Source: Gordonia bronchialis DSM 43247 (GTDB taxonomy: Bacteria > Actinomycetota > Actinomycetes > Mycobacteriales > Mycobacteriaceae). Taken from it: a stretch of 64,000 bases of DNA. The stretch spans positions 806,001 to 870,000 of the forward strand of contig NC_013441.1 in NCBI RefSeq assembly GCF_000024785.1. Direction: 5' to 3'. Below are positions 8,599-18,141 of the stretch, in pieces. Made by a program: the position numbers and the translations under genes. Each line of letters opens with the position of its first letter. The stretch's first letter is position 1. A model generated the notes under the pieces. That model saw only the letters and a program-made list of their open reading frames with translations, ran no database searches and was not told where the DNA came from.

Positions 8599-9135
8599 TC
8601 ACGCCCGGGTGTCGCGCTGGATACGCAACGTGTGGATGGTGGTGGCCAGCCCGTCGTACTGCCCGACGAGCAGGACGAAGGCGATGAGCCGACGGTCGTC
8701 GAGGTGACGGGCGAGCGCGGCCCAGGTGGTGTCGGAGATGTCGTCGGTCTCGACGAGTTCGTCGGCCGCCCGCAGCATCGCCCGCTCCCGGTCGCCCCAG
8801 CCGGCGTCGGGGCCCTCGATGATCCGGGCGAACTCGTCGTTGTCGATTCCGGCGCGCTTGCCCAGGCGACGATGATGATCGAGTTCGTAGTCGCAGCTGC
8901 GCCGATGGGCGACGCGGATGATGATCATCTCGGAGTCCTTGCGGGACAACGCCCCGAACGGCATCAATCGGCCCGAGTAGTGCAGCCAGGCGCGGAAGAC
9001 ACCGCGGGTCCGGCCGAGCGTGGAGAAGATCCGGGCGTCGTCGACCCCGATGACGCGGGCGGCGCCCCGCGCGAAAACCCAGTTGAGCGGGCCGAGGTCG
9101 CGGAAGCGGCCGGGTGTGATGCGAGGGGTGCTCAT
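8599..9135 (-). CDS. carboxymuconolactone decarboxylase (CMD)-family protein
   Basis: This 178-residue helical protein has the CMD/AhpD-like core SRKDSEMIIIRVAHRRSCDYELDHHRRLGKRAGI. It lacks the CxxC pair of AhpD and so is more like the non-redox CMD members. ATG 9135 is used; GTG 9144 is an alternative. It is the first gene of a pair with the methyltransferase and is divergent from the MaoC hydratase gene. Confidence 0.8.
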   Translation of the reverse strand: MSTPRITPGRFRDLGPLNWVFARGAARVIGVDDARIFSTLGRTRGVFRAWLHYSGRLMPFGALSRKDSEMIIIRVAHRRSCDYELDHHRRLGKRAGIDNDEFARIIEGPDAGWGDRERAMLRAADELVETDDISDTTWAALARHLDDRRLIAFVLLVGQYDGLATTIHTLRIQRDTRA

Positions 9136-9215
9136 GTGGGCCACGGTAGACTACCGGCGCCGACGACAGGACCCGGATCATCCGGCCGGGCCACCCCACG
9201 AGATACGGAGACGCA

Positions 9216-9671
9216 ATGGCGCGCACCTTCACTTCAGTCGACGAGATCCGGGCCGCGATCGGGGAGGACCTCGGCAGCGGCGAGTGGCTCGAGATCACTC
9301 AGGATCGGGTGAACGCCTTCGCCGAGGCCACCGGCGATCACCAGTGGATCCACGTCGACCCCGAACGTGCGAAGTCGGGGCCGTTCGGTGCGCCGATCGC
9401 GCACGGATACCTCACCCTGTCCTTGCTGCCCATGCTCGCGGGCGACATCTTCGGCGTCGAGGGTCCCAAACTCGTCATCAATTACGGCATGAACAAGGTG
9501 CGCTTTCCCAATCCGGTGAAGGTCGGAGCGCGTATCCGCGCCAACGCCGTCATCGTCTCGGTCGACGAAACCTCCGCCGGGGTCAGCATGGTCGTCAAGA
9601 ATGCCGTCGAGATCGAGGGTGAGGACAAGCCGGCCTGTGTGGCCGAGAACGTGCGGGTTCTCGTCTACTGA
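9216..9671 (+). CDS. MaoC-family (R)-specific enoyl-CoA hydratase
   Basis: This 151-residue hot-dog-fold protein has the hydratase-2 dyad in ATGDHQWIHVD (D41 and H46) followed by GPFGAPIAHGYLTLSLLP. The family hydrates trans-2-enoyl-CoA to (R)-3-hydroxyacyl-CoA in fatty-acid turnover. It is close in length and sequence to the stand-alone hydratases of mycolate-producing bacteria. Confidence 0.9.
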   Translation: MARTFTSVDEIRAAIGEDLGSGEWLEITQDRVNAFAEATGDHQWIHVDPERAKSGPFGAPIAHGYLTLSLLPMLAGDIFGVEGPKLVINYGMNKVRFPNPVKVGARIRANAVIVSVDETSAGVSMVVKNAVEIEGEDKPACVAENVRVLVY

Positions 9672-9752
9672 CGCCCCGGCCGCGCGTTGATCGTGGGCAG
9701 GCTCAAGTGGTCAACGAAATTGCCTGCAAGGTCAACGGATTTGGCCGCACGG

Positions 9753-11165
9753 TCAGCGGGGCGGGCAGGTGGATTGGGCCGGTACGCCGCGTAGTCGCGC
9801 GTCGAGCCAGCTCATCGCGTCTCGGAAGGCGACGAAGACCGTCGTCATGTGTTCGCCGGGATACTCGCGATAGGTCGCGTCGGCGCCGAGGCGGCACTGC
9901 TCGGCGAACAGTGCACGCGCCTGACTCGCGGGGATCCACCATTCCTGGGCGCCGTGGTAGATGAACAGTGGCATCGCGGCCTTGTGCCCGGACATCGCGG
10001 TGATCTCGAAGATCCGTTGGGCCGTGGGCGATCTGAACGGGTCTGGGTCGGTGGAGAGCATCTGCGTCGCGCCGAAGGTGAAGCCGAAGTAGCCCATCGT
10101 CCCGGTGCACAGGTTCTTCAGCACGTCGTTTGTCGCGAGCCGGCGGGCGAGTTTGTTGGCCATCGGCAGCAGTTCCGGCCGTTCGCGGGCGATGCCGAGG
10201 ATCGCCGCATGGAAGACCCCAGAGGCCAGGTTGGCGTTCATCGCGCCGGCGAGGACCCGATAGTCGGCGGGCACTCCGCCGATGGCCGCGCCGACGAAAC
10301 GCTTGGCCACCTCGGGTGCATACGACGATGCGAGCTTGCTGGTCGCATTCGTCGCGATCGCGCCGCCCGAGTAGCCGAGCATCGCGATCGGTCCCGCGCC
10401 GAAGTTGCGCTTGTCGACGGTGGCGGCCGCGCGGATCGAGTCGAGGACCACGTGCGCGGCGACATACGGCTCGGCATAGGCCATCCGGGCGCCGGTGTGG
10501 TCCGGGACGATCACCGAGTAGCCGCGCGTGAGGGCCTCCTGGGTGGTCGGCGGCCGTAGGTCGGTGCTGTTGGTGTCGCCGGTCTTGCCGTGTGCGAAGG
10601 TGTATCCGGTGGTGCAGCGTGTGCCGAGGGCGACGATGGGCGGATTGTTCACCATGACCGGCCGCGCACCGCGACCCTGCCACGGCGCCGGCGGCACGAA
10701 CAGGGTCGCGGTGGCGAACAGTGGACGGTTCGCGGCGTCGACGGTGCGGAACTTGATCTGCCGCGCATAGGCGACGCGCACCTCGAGGAGTGGGGCTGCA
10801 ACCGGCGCCACGTCGCGCTGCGCGAGCAACTCGCCGGGGCGGTGGCGGGCGAGGTCGGCCGGCCACACATCGAAGAACGGGTCACCGGTCGGCGACGGCA
10901 TGATCGCCTCGCGCAGTTCCTGCAGTTCGCGGCTCGCGCCGGGAGTCTGCGCCCGAGCCGGGATGGACCGCAGATGAGGGATGTCGGGTGGCGGAACCAT
11001 GCGCTCGATCTGATTCGGTACCTGTCCGGGGATGGGCATCAGATTCGGTGGATCGGCCACGGCCGCACCACCTCCGGCGACGCTGGTGATCACGGCGGTC
11101 AGTGCCGTGGTGAGCGTGGCCGCTGCGCGCAGCAGCCATCGCCCCGGACCGGAAACAGCCGGCAT
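9753..11165 (-). CDS. secreted triacylglycerol lipase (LIP family)
   Basis: This 470-residue protein has a Sec signal peptide (LLRAAATLTTALTAVITSVA, cleavage near AVADPP). The alpha/beta-hydrolase nucleophile elbow is GYSGG at S266. Downstream MPLFIYHGAQEWWIP and GEHMTTV are consistent with the Asp and His of the triad. It is a paralogue of the next gene upstream (11308-12714), with the same length and the nucleophile at the same residue number. It probably releases fatty acids from host or environmental lipids outside the membrane. Confidence 0.85.
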   Translation of the reverse strand: MPAVSGPGRWLLRAAATLTTALTAVITSVAGGGAAVADPPNLMPIPGQVPNQIERMVPPPDIPHLRSIPARAQTPGASRELQELREAIMPSPTGDPFFDVWPADLARHRPGELLAQRDVAPVAAPLLEVRVAYARQIKFRTVDAANRPLFATATLFVPPAPWQGRGARPVMVNNPPIVALGTRCTTGYTFAHGKTGDTNSTDLRPPTTQEALTRGYSVIVPDHTGARMAYAEPYVAAHVVLDSIRAAATVDKRNFGAGPIAMLGYSGGAIATNATSKLASSYAPEVAKRFVGAAIGGVPADYRVLAGAMNANLASGVFHAAILGIARERPELLPMANKLARRLATNDVLKNLCTGTMGYFGFTFGATQMLSTDPDPFRSPTAQRIFEITAMSGHKAAMPLFIYHGAQEWWIPASQARALFAEQCRLGADATYREYPGEHMTTVFVAFRDAMSWLDARLRGVPAQSTCPPR

Positions 11166-11307
11166 CGCGTACTCCTCGAGGTCGGCGGCCGGGCTCGGCC
11201 CCGAGGCGGCTGCGCCGCCCTCGATGCCCTGTTCGCACTCCTACAACGTCGGGACATACTGTAAACCGACGTTCCGCCGGAGCGCGCGGCGAGGTGGCCG
11301 ACGGGAC

Positions 11308-12714
11308 TCAGCGCGGACAGGTCGATCGTGCCGGGATGCCACGCAGCCGTGCGTCGAGCCAGCCGGCCGCGTCCGGGTAACCGGCGACGGCGGCGATGAT
11401 GTGCTCGCCGAAGACCTCCCGGTAGGTGGCGTTGGCGCCGAGCCGGCACTGCTCACGGAACAGGTTGCGCGCCCCGGCGGCCGGTATCCACCATTCCTGC
11501 GTCCCGTTGTAGATGTAGAGCGGCACAACGGATTTCCGGTCGCTCATCTTGGTGACCCGGTAGATGTTCTCGGCCACCGGGGAATGGAAGGGATCGGGGT
11601 CGCTCGACAGTAGCTGCATGGGCATGAAGGTCTGTCCGGCGAGCGCCTCGGGGACCACGCAGACGTTCTTGAGTGGCGACGTCGCTATCCATTGCGCGAC
11701 ATGGTTTGCCATCGTGAGGATCTCGGGACGTTCCCGGGCGATGCCGAAGGTGGCGGCGTGGAAGAGTCCGGTGGCGAGGTTGGCGTTCATGCTGCCGACG
11801 AGCATCCGGAAATCGGCGGGCACCCCACCGAGTGCGGCGCCGACGATGCGTGCGGCCACCTCGGGGGCGTAGGACGCTGCCAACTTCGCCGCACCGTTGG
11901 TGGCGATCGCGCCGCCCGAGTATCCGGTCATGGCGATCCGGCTGTGCCCGAACCGTTCCGGGTCGTAGGCCGCGGCGGCGCGCAGGGAGTCGAGGACGAT
12001 GTGGCCGGCGGTGGTCGGTTCGGCGTAGGCCATCCGTGGGCCCTGATGATCGGGCACGATGACGGTGTAGCCGCGGGACAGGGCCAGCTGCGTGCTCGGC
12101 GGGAGGAAATCGGTGAATCCGGTTGCCACACCGACACCGTGGGCCAGCGTCGCGCCGGGCGTGCAGGCCGCCCCCAGGGAATCGATGGGCAGGTTGTTGA
12201 CGAGGATCGGACGCGGTCCCCGGCCCGTCCACGCCTGTCGCGGGGACAACACGGTGGCGGTCCCGAAGGGGGGCCGGCCGGTGCCGTCGCGGGTGGCGAA
12301 CTTGAGCTGCACGGCACGTGAGATCGGCACGGTCACAAGGACTCCCGCCGGCCAGGTGACGTCGCGGGTGGTGAGCACCGCTCCCGGCCGGTGGCCGCCG
12401 AGGTCGGGTGCCCAGCGGTCGAAGAATGGATCGCCCGACGGCGTCGGCAGTGTGGCCTCACGCAGTTCCTGCAGCCGCCACCCGAAACCCGGTGCGACGG
12501 CCCGCTGCGGAATGCGAGACAGGTGCGGATACGGCGGTGCGGGAACGGTGCCGTCGATGGCACGCGGTATCTGCGGCGGGATGCCGTTCATGGTGAACGG
12601 CTCGGCTCCGGCTCGAGCGGCCGGCACGATCAGGCCGGAGACGAGTAGCAGGACGGCGACGGCAATGAGCCGTCGGAAGCGGATCGAGATCCGGCTCGCA
12701 GCACGACAGGACAT
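11308..12714 (-). CDS. secreted triacylglycerol lipase (LIP family), paralogue
   Basis: This 468-residue protein has a signal peptide (RRLIAVAVLLLVSGLIVPAA, cleavage near ARAGA). The nucleophile elbow is GYSGG at S266, with VPLYIYNGTQEWWIP and GEHIIAA toward the C-terminus. It is a tandem paralogue of 9753-11165, same strand, with 142 bases between them. Lipase secretion next to the glyoxylate-shunt genes fits growth on fatty acids (inference). Confidence 0.85.
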   Translation of the reverse strand: MSCRAASRISIRFRRLIAVAVLLLVSGLIVPAARAGAEPFTMNGIPPQIPRAIDGTVPAPPYPHLSRIPQRAVAPGFGWRLQELREATLPTPSGDPFFDRWAPDLGGHRPGAVLTTRDVTWPAGVLVTVPISRAVQLKFATRDGTGRPPFGTATVLSPRQAWTGRGPRPILVNNLPIDSLGAACTPGATLAHGVGVATGFTDFLPPSTQLALSRGYTVIVPDHQGPRMAYAEPTTAGHIVLDSLRAAAAYDPERFGHSRIAMTGYSGGAIATNGAAKLAASYAPEVAARIVGAALGGVPADFRMLVGSMNANLATGLFHAATFGIARERPEILTMANHVAQWIATSPLKNVCVVPEALAGQTFMPMQLLSSDPDPFHSPVAENIYRVTKMSDRKSVVPLYIYNGTQEWWIPAAGARNLFREQCRLGANATYREVFGEHIIAAVAGYPDAAGWLDARLRGIPARSTCPR

Positions 12715-12843
12715 GCGAAATCCCCTCTGCCGTGAGGAAATCCCCGCGATGACCCCACGCCTGGTGAGACTAGGACGATCCGGTGGACAACCGCCTGGGA
12801 CACGCGACCCAGACTATCGACCGTTATGCAAATGTGATATGAA

Positions 12844-14271
12844 TCACTCGACTTCGGCGTTCATATACGGCGAGACGCTGCTGCGGTGCTCCTGGACGCG
12901 CAGCGGTGCGCCGAGGGCCGGAAACGCGCGTTGTGGACACTTCTGCCGCTCGCACACACGGCAACCCGCGCCGATCGGGGTGACCCTGGCCTGCGGTCCG
13001 ATCTCGAGGCCGTCGGAGTAGACCACCCGCCCGGCGTGCCGCAGTTCGCAGCCGAGTCCGATGGCGAAGGTCTTGCCCGGCTGGCCGAATCGCGCGGCGC
13101 GGCGCTCGACGGTACGGGCCACCCAGAGGTAGTTGCGGCCATCGGGCATCTCGGCGATCTGCGTGGAGATCTTGCCGGGGGAGGCGAAGGTCTCGTACAC
13201 ATTCCACAGCGGGCAGGTGCCGCCGCTCGAGGAGAAGTGAAAGCCGGTGGCGGACTGGCGTTTCGACATGTTTCCCGCGCGATCCACGCGGACGAACGAC
13301 CACGGGATGCCGCGTAGGTTGGGTCGCTGCAGGGTGGAGAGCCGATGACAGATCGTCTCGTAGGAGACCGCGTAGAAGGCCGACAGTCGTTCGATGTCGT
13401 AGCGGTAATCCTCGGCGGCGCCGTGGAATTGGTTGTAGGGGAGGACGGCCGCGGCGGCAAAGTAGTTGGCCAGGCCGAGCTGTGCCAGTGACCGCGCATC
13501 CTCGCTGGTGAAATTGCCCTCGTCGACGAGATCGTCGAGTAGGTCCCGATATTCGAGCAGGCACAGTTCGGTGGCGAGTTTGAAGGTCCGTTGTCCCGCC
13601 GACAGCGCCGCCGAGAACTCGAGCCGGCGCGTCTGCGGATCGAAGCTATGCAGGGTGTAGTCGCCGAGGTCCACGCGGCGCACGATGCTCACGCCGTGCA
13701 CGTTCTCGAGCCGATTGCTGATCTCGCGCCGGATGTCGGCGGAATGCATGCGCATCCGCGAGGTCATCTCCTCGGCGGCGACGTCGAGTTCGTGAATGTA
13801 GTTGCGGCGCTGATAGAAGTAGTCGCGCACCTCTTCATGGGGAGCGGTGATGGTGCCCCGCATGCTGCGATCGCCGCGCTCGTCGGTGGCCGCGGCGAGC
13901 TGGTCGGTGGCCACGCGGTAGCGGCGATGGAGGTTCACCATCGCCTGGGCCATCGCCGGGTGGGTGGCGACGAAGGTGCTGACCTCCTGGGCGTCGACGG
14001 GACCCGCCGGCGTCTCCACGTCGTCGTCGAGCAGCACCTCGCGCAACTCGGCGACGAGCCGGACGTCGTCCTGGGAGTCGAAGAACCCGGCGTCGACGCC
14101 GAACGCCTCGGTGATGTGGCTGAGGACCTTGGGGGTCAGCGGCCGCGCGTCGTGCTCGATCTGGTTGAGGTACGACGGTGAGAGCGAAAGCGTCTGGGCC
14201 AGTGCCACCTGCGAGAGGCCGCGTTCGGAGCGGAGCTGACGCAACCGTGATCCGACGTAGGTCTTGGTCAT
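12844..14271 (-). CDS. ramB: RamB-type regulator of acetate and glyoxylate metabolism
   Basis: This 475-residue protein has an N-terminal XRE HTH (RLRQLRSERGLSQVALAQTLSLSPSYLNQIE), a central IrrE/DUF955-like region and a C-terminal Cys-bearing domain (CPLWNVYETF and CRVCERQKCPQRAFP). This is the architecture of the short-chain fatty acyl transcriptional regulators, including RamB of Corynebacterium and Rv0465c. In those bacteria RamB controls isocitrate lyase according to carbon source. Here isocitrate lyase lies 1.2 kb away on the other strand with a RamB-like motif upstream. GGGAGGTG precedes the start. Confidence 0.88.
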   Translation of the reverse strand: MTKTYVGSRLRQLRSERGLSQVALAQTLSLSPSYLNQIEHDARPLTPKVLSHITEAFGVDAGFFDSQDDVRLVAELREVLLDDDVETPAGPVDAQEVSTFVATHPAMAQAMVNLHRRYRVATDQLAAATDERGDRSMRGTITAPHEEVRDYFYQRRNYIHELDVAAEEMTSRMRMHSADIRREISNRLENVHGVSIVRRVDLGDYTLHSFDPQTRRLEFSAALSAGQRTFKLATELCLLEYRDLLDDLVDEGNFTSEDARSLAQLGLANYFAAAAVLPYNQFHGAAEDYRYDIERLSAFYAVSYETICHRLSTLQRPNLRGIPWSFVRVDRAGNMSKRQSATGFHFSSSGGTCPLWNVYETFASPGKISTQIAEMPDGRNYLWVARTVERRAARFGQPGKTFAIGLGCELRHAGRVVYSDGLEIGPQARVTPIGAGCRVCERQKCPQRAFPALGAPLRVQEHRSSVSPYMNAEVE

Positions 14272-14319
14272 CGGAGTTCACCTCCCGATCGGGATCTGTT
14301 CTCAGGGTACGGTGACCGC

Positions 14320-15102
14320 GTGCGTCTGCTCGCGGGGATCATCAGGCCTGCGCCGGCGTGTGCGCTGCTGGCCGGGGTACTGGCCGTGGTTCTGACAGTT
14401 GCCGGATGCGGATCGGGAGCACCGGATGCCGCGAGTACGCGACTGGCGCCGGCCGACCTGCTGCTCGATCCCTCCGACCTCCCGCCCGGCTTCACCGTCA
14501 CGCCGTTCACGGTCGCCGAACTGGTGGACGGCAACAGCGCAGCGATCGAGTCGGCTGCCAGGACGCGCGTGGAACCAGACTTCTGCCGGCCGACTGCCGA
14601 CGCCGCTCTCAACGGGCAGTTGCGCGCCGACAACTCCGCGGTCCTCGGGGCCCGACGGTTCAACACCTCGCTGGTGGAGCTGGTGAGCACCGCCCGCCGC
14701 GACGTCGGCGCCGACCTGTTCGCGACGTCGGCACAGTGTGCCCGCACGGAGACCACCATCACCGCCGGCAATCTCGCCGGGGCACGCATCGTGACCGAGT
14801 ACGCCGCGTTGCCGGTGCCGCCGGTCACCGGCGGTCTGCGCACCGGTGAGCGGGCGGTGCTGGTGCGCTCGACGGTCACCACCCGGTTGCCCGACGGCGG
14901 AGTGCGCAGCCAGGTCGGGTTCGCCGGGTACGCGCTGCTCGATCGCCCGGCGTCGGGGGCGGTCACCGTGCAGCTGACGGTGTCGGGCGAGCCGACCCCG
15001 GCGACCACCCCGCCGACACCCGCGCCCAGCCCGTTGACGGATGCGCAATTCGTCGATCTGTTCGGTCGCGCGCTCGCCCAGGCCACCGCGGACGGCCACT
15101 GA
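14320..15102 (+). CDS. putative lipoprotein
   Basis: This 260-residue protein starts at GTG and has a lipobox (LAVVLTVAGC) near residue 30, so it is predicted to be lipid-anchored outside the membrane. The mature part is Ala/Thr-rich and holds two Cys (DFCRP and SAQCART) that may pair. A proline/threonine-rich stretch precedes the C-terminal helix. It is divergent from ramB with 48 bases between starts. I recognise no specific family beyond actinobacterial sensor-domain-like lipoproteins. Confidence 0.7.
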   Translation: MRLLAGIIRPAPACALLAGVLAVVLTVAGCGSGAPDAASTRLAPADLLLDPSDLPPGFTVTPFTVAELVDGNSAAIESAARTRVEPDFCRPTADAALNGQLRADNSAVLGARRFNTSLVELVSTARRDVGADLFATSAQCARTETTITAGNLAGARIVTEYAALPVPPVTGGLRTGERAVLVRSTVTTRLPDGGVRSQVGFAGYALLDRPASGAVTVQLTVSGEPTPATTPPTPAPSPLTDAQFVDLFGRALAQATADGH

Positions 15103-15514
15103 GCCAGCCCGTCTCGTGTGAATGGCGTCACACCCGACCCGTGTCCGGGGTGTGTCGGGGCGGTCGAGAACCGCATCGCGGCGCTACCGGCGAGTGGACC
15201 CGGCACCGGCAAAAACGCAGTACGCGCGTACTTTTTTGTTGGACGGGCCGGGTTCTTCACATGTCGAGATTCGCAAACTTTGCAAAGCCGCGTCAAAGTT
15301 GGCCCAATTTTGCAGGACAAAACGATTGGACCTGCACGTTTTCTGTATGGCACCCTGGGTGCAGGCACTACCGAGGGACGACGCCGGTTTCGCAAATTCT
15401 GCTCCACAGCACCACGGAGCAACGGTCCACGCGAACCGAAACGCCCGTCGGATGTCTGTCAGCACCGGACCCGGCCGCAGCGGCCGGAGCAGGACAACGA
15501 AAGCGAAGTAGGCA
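15103..15514 (+). promoter_or_regulatory. isocitrate lyase upstream region
   Basis: This 412-base gene-free stretch contains a strong RamB-like motif at 15274-15287. Two weaker TTTTGC/CGCAAATT half-sites lie at 15306-15315 and 15391-15400. I see no convincing protein here; open frames crossing it are not supported by start signals or codon pattern. Confidence 0.5.
15274..15287. promoter_or_regulatory. RamB-like binding site (CAAACTTTGCAAAG)
   Basis: The sequence CAAACTTTGCAAAG fits the published Corynebacterium RamB motif, an A/C-rich half followed by TTTGCAAA. It lies about 230 bases upstream of the isocitrate lyase start and 1 kb from ramB, a configuration known in corynebacteria. Binding is inferred. 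Confidence 0.65.
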
Positions 15515-16810
15515 ATGAGCAACGTCGGAAAGCCCCGCACCGCCGCCGAGATCCAGCAGGACTGGGACACCAACCCCCGCTGGGACAACGTCACGCGCGA
15601 CTACACCGCCGAGCAGGTGGCCCAGCTTCAGGGCTCGGTCGTCGAGGAGCACACCCTCGCCCGCCGCGGTGCCGAGATCCTCTGGGAAGGCGTCAACCAG
15701 AAGGACGGCAGCTACATCAACGCGCTCGGTGCGCTGACCGGTAACCAGGCCGTGCAGCAGGTCCGCGCCGGCCTCAAGGCCGTGTACCTCTCCGGCTGGC
15801 AGGTCGCCGGCGATGCGAACCTGTCCGGCCACACCTACCCCGACCAGTCGCTGTACCCGGCGAACTCGGTCCCCAACGTGGTCCGTCGCATCAACAACGC
15901 TCTGCTGCGCGCCGACGAGATCTCGCGCGTCGAGGGCGACGACTCCGTCGACAACTGGCTCGTGCCGATCGTCGCCGACGGTGAGGCCGGCTTCGGTGGC
16001 GCGCTCAACGTCTACGAGCTGCAGAAGGCCATGATCGCCGCGGGTGCCGCCGGTACCCACTGGGAGGATCAGCTCGCGTCGGAGAAGAAGTGCGGCCACC
16101 TCGGTGGCAAGGTGCTCATCCCCACCCAGCAGCACGTCCGCACCCTGAACTCGGCTCGTCTGGCCGCTGACGTCGCCGGTGTGCCGACCGTCGTCATCGC
16201 CCGCACCGACGCCGAGGCCGCCACCCTGATCACCTCCGACGTCGACGAGCGCGACAAGGAATTCATCACCGGTGAGCGCACCGCCGAGGGCTACTACCAC
16301 GTCAAGAACGGCATCGAGCCGTGCATCGCGCGTGCAAAGTCCTACGCCCCGTACGCCGACATGATCTGGATGGAGACCGGTACCCCCGATCTCGAGCTCG
16401 CCCGCAAGTTCGCCGAGGCCGTCAAGTCCGAGTACCCGGACCAGCTGCTCTCCTACAACTGCAGCCCGTCCTTCAACTGGAGCAAGCACCTCGACGACAG
16501 CACCATCGCCAAGTTCCAGAACGAGCTCGGCGCCATGGGCTTCACCTTCCAGTTCATCACCCTGGCCGGCTTCCACTCGCTCAACTACGGCATGTTCGAC
16601 CTGGCCTACGGTTACGCCCGCGAGCAGATGAGCGCCTTCGTCGACCTGCAGAACCGCGAGTTCAAGGCCGCCGAAGAGCGTGGCTTCACCGCCGTCAAGC
16701 ACCAGCGTGAGGTCGGCGCCGGCTACTTCGACAACATCGCCACCACCGTCGACCCCAACAGCTCGACCACCGCGCTGAAGGGATCGACCGAGGAAGGCCA
16801 GTTCCACTAG
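15515..16810 (+). CDS. icl: isocitrate lyase (glyoxylate shunt)
   Basis: This 431-residue enzyme cleaves isocitrate to glyoxylate and succinate and allows growth on acetate or fatty acids. The catalytic loop KKCGHLGGK has its Cys at residue 193; [23 protein letters not shown] and YNCSPSFNW are typical of the short (about 430 aa) isocitrate lyases. Its codon use is strongly biased to GC-ending codons, as in highly expressed genes. fadB2 follows on the same strand after a hairpin. Confidence 0.97.
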   Translation: MSNVGKPRTAAEIQQDWDTNPRWDNVTRDYTAEQVAQLQGSVVEEHTLARRGAEILWEGVNQKDGSYINALGALTGNQAVQQVRAGLKAVYLSGWQVAGDANLSGHTYPDQSLYPANSVPNVVRRINNALLRADEISRVEGDDSVDNWLVPIVADGEAGFGGALNVYELQKAMIAAGAAGTHWEDQLASEKKCGHLGGKVLIPTQQHVRTLNSARLAADVAGVPTVVIARTDAEAATLITSDVDERDKEFITGERTAEGYYHVKNGIEPCIARAKSYAPYADMIWMETGTPDLELARKFAEAVKSEYPDQLLSYNCSPSFNWSKHLDDSTIAKFQNELGAMGFTFQFITLAGFHSLNYGMFDLAYGYAREQMSAFVDLQNREFKAAEERGFTAVKHQREVGAGYFDNIATTVDPNSSTTALKGSTEEGQFH

Positions 16811-16852
16811 GAACTCGGCTCGACCGCCTCTCCGAGGTTTTTTCGAACCAGT

Positions 16853-16886
16853 CAGGCGGCCCGTGACTTACGTTGCGGGCCGCCTG
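16853..16886 (+). terminator. hairpin after isocitrate lyase
   Basis: A perfect 11-bp stem (CAGGCGGCCCG / CGGGCCGCCTG) has a 12-base loop, 43 bases after the stop. A six-T run lies just before it (16839-16844). It probably acts as a transcription terminator or attenuates read-through into fadB2. Confidence 0.65.
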
Positions 16887-16986
16887 CTGGCATCTTGGGG
16901 GCTTTGCTCGTACCCGGTGAGTTACCCATGTACTTACGAAATCTGTTGTCTAGTTGTGCTTTTCGGTTGTGTTGTTAGGAGTTCTC

Positions 16987-17847
16987 GTGGTTGGTTCTAT
17001 CACACGGGTGGGGGTTGTGGGTGCCGGGCAGATGGGTGCCGGGATCGCCGAGGTGTGTGCCCGCGCCGACACCGACGTGCTGGTCTACGAATCCACCCGA
17101 GAGCTGGCCGTGGCGGGACGCGCCCGGGTGCTGGAATCGCTCGATCGTGGAGTGTCGAGCGGCAAGCTCACCGAGCGGGAACGTGAACAGGCGTGCGCAC
17201 GCCTGCGCTTCACCTCCGACCTCGGCGACTTCGCCGACCGGCAGCTGGTGTGCGAGGCCGTCGTCGAAGACGAGGACCTGAAGATCGAGATCTTCACCCA
17301 GCTCGACAAAGTGGTCACCGACCCGCAGGCGGTACTCGCCTCCAACACCTCGTCGATCCCGATCATGAAGCTGGGCAAGGCCACCGGCGATGCCGGCCGC
17401 GTGATCGGCATGCACTTCTTCAATCCCGTGCCGGTGTTGCCGCTCGTCGAGGTGGTCACCACGCTGATGACCTCCCCCGAGGTGACCGCGCGCGCTGAGA
17501 CCTTCGCCCACGACGTGCTGGGCAAGCAGGTGGTCCGCTCGGCCGACCGTTCCGGGTTCGTCGTCAACGCACTGCTCGTGCCCTACCTGCTCTCCGCGAT
17601 CCGCATGGTGGAAACCGGTTTCGCCACCGCCGAGGACATCGACAAGGCCATGGTGCTCGGCTGCGCGCACCCGATGGGCCCGCTCAAACTCGCCGACCTC
17701 GTCGGCCTCGACACCGTCAAGGCCATCGCCGACACCATGTATGCGGAGTTCAAGGAGCCACTGCACTCACCGCCGTCGCTGCTGTTGCGCATGGTCGAGG
17801 CCGGCCGACTCGGCAAGAAGACCGGACAGGGCTTCTACCACTACTGA
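16987..17847 (+). CDS. fadB2: 3-hydroxybutyryl-CoA dehydrogenase
   Basis: This 286-residue protein has an NAD-binding Rossmann motif at the very N-terminus (GVVGAGQMGAGIA), SNTSSIPI, and HFFNPVPVLPLVEVV with the catalytic His. The C-terminal helical domain ends GKKTGQGFYHY. GTG 16987 is chosen because TAGGAG lies 6 bases upstream and because it gives the usual family length; an earlier in-frame start at 16954 lacks a ribosome site. It oxidises 3-hydroxyacyl-CoA in beta-oxidation, which fits its place next to isocitrate lyase. Confidence 0.93.
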   Translation: MVGSITRVGVVGAGQMGAGIAEVCARADTDVLVYESTRELAVAGRARVLESLDRGVSSGKLTEREREQACARLRFTSDLGDFADRQLVCEAVVEDEDLKIEIFTQLDKVVTDPQAVLASNTSSIPIMKLGKATGDAGRVIGMHFFNPVPVLPLVEVVTTLMTSPEVTARAETFAHDVLGKQVVRSADRSGFVVNALLVPYLLSAIRMVETGFATAEDIDKAMVLGCAHPMGPLKLADLVGLDTVKAIADTMYAEFKEPLHSPPSLLLRMVEAGRLGKKTGQGFYHY

Positions 17848-17962
17848 CCCTGCACCCATCGCACGCGTCAAAGCTGTACATCCGAACCGCAGCACGCGGA
17901 TGGTGCAGCTCGCGGCACCCCTCGGTACAGATTTCGGTGCGATCCCGTGACCTCCACCACTC

Positions 17963-18006
17963 TGCTAGCAGATTGCTTGCATTTGCTAGCACAGCGTGGA
18001 TACTGG
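17963..18006 (+). promoter_or_regulatory. probable promoter/operator of hbhA
   Basis: TGCTAGCA at 17963-17970 is followed by TTGCTTGCATTTGCTAGCA at 17973-17991 and GATACTGG at 17999-18006. The block TGCTTGCAYTTGCTAGCA plus GATACTGG recurs before the XRE regulator gene (25475-25508). TTGCAT and GATACT are 16 bases apart and could be -35 and -10. The palindromic TGCTAGCA units look like regulator half-sites. Confidence 0.65.
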
Positions 18007-18141
18007 TTAGTGGAAGCACCAATACCGATAGCGCCGCGGATGCTCATCCCGGTCGACGGCAGATGTCAATGATGACGCCGAGATTGACGAGACCGCCAGT
18101 GCTGCAGCGCGATTGGTGACTACAATCAAAGGAGTCCCCCT

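Noticed and set aside
15368-16807. Minus-strand open frame opposite isocitrate lyase
   Set aside because: It mirrors the strongly biased icl codons; low-complexity Gly/Val/Asp translation with no motif.
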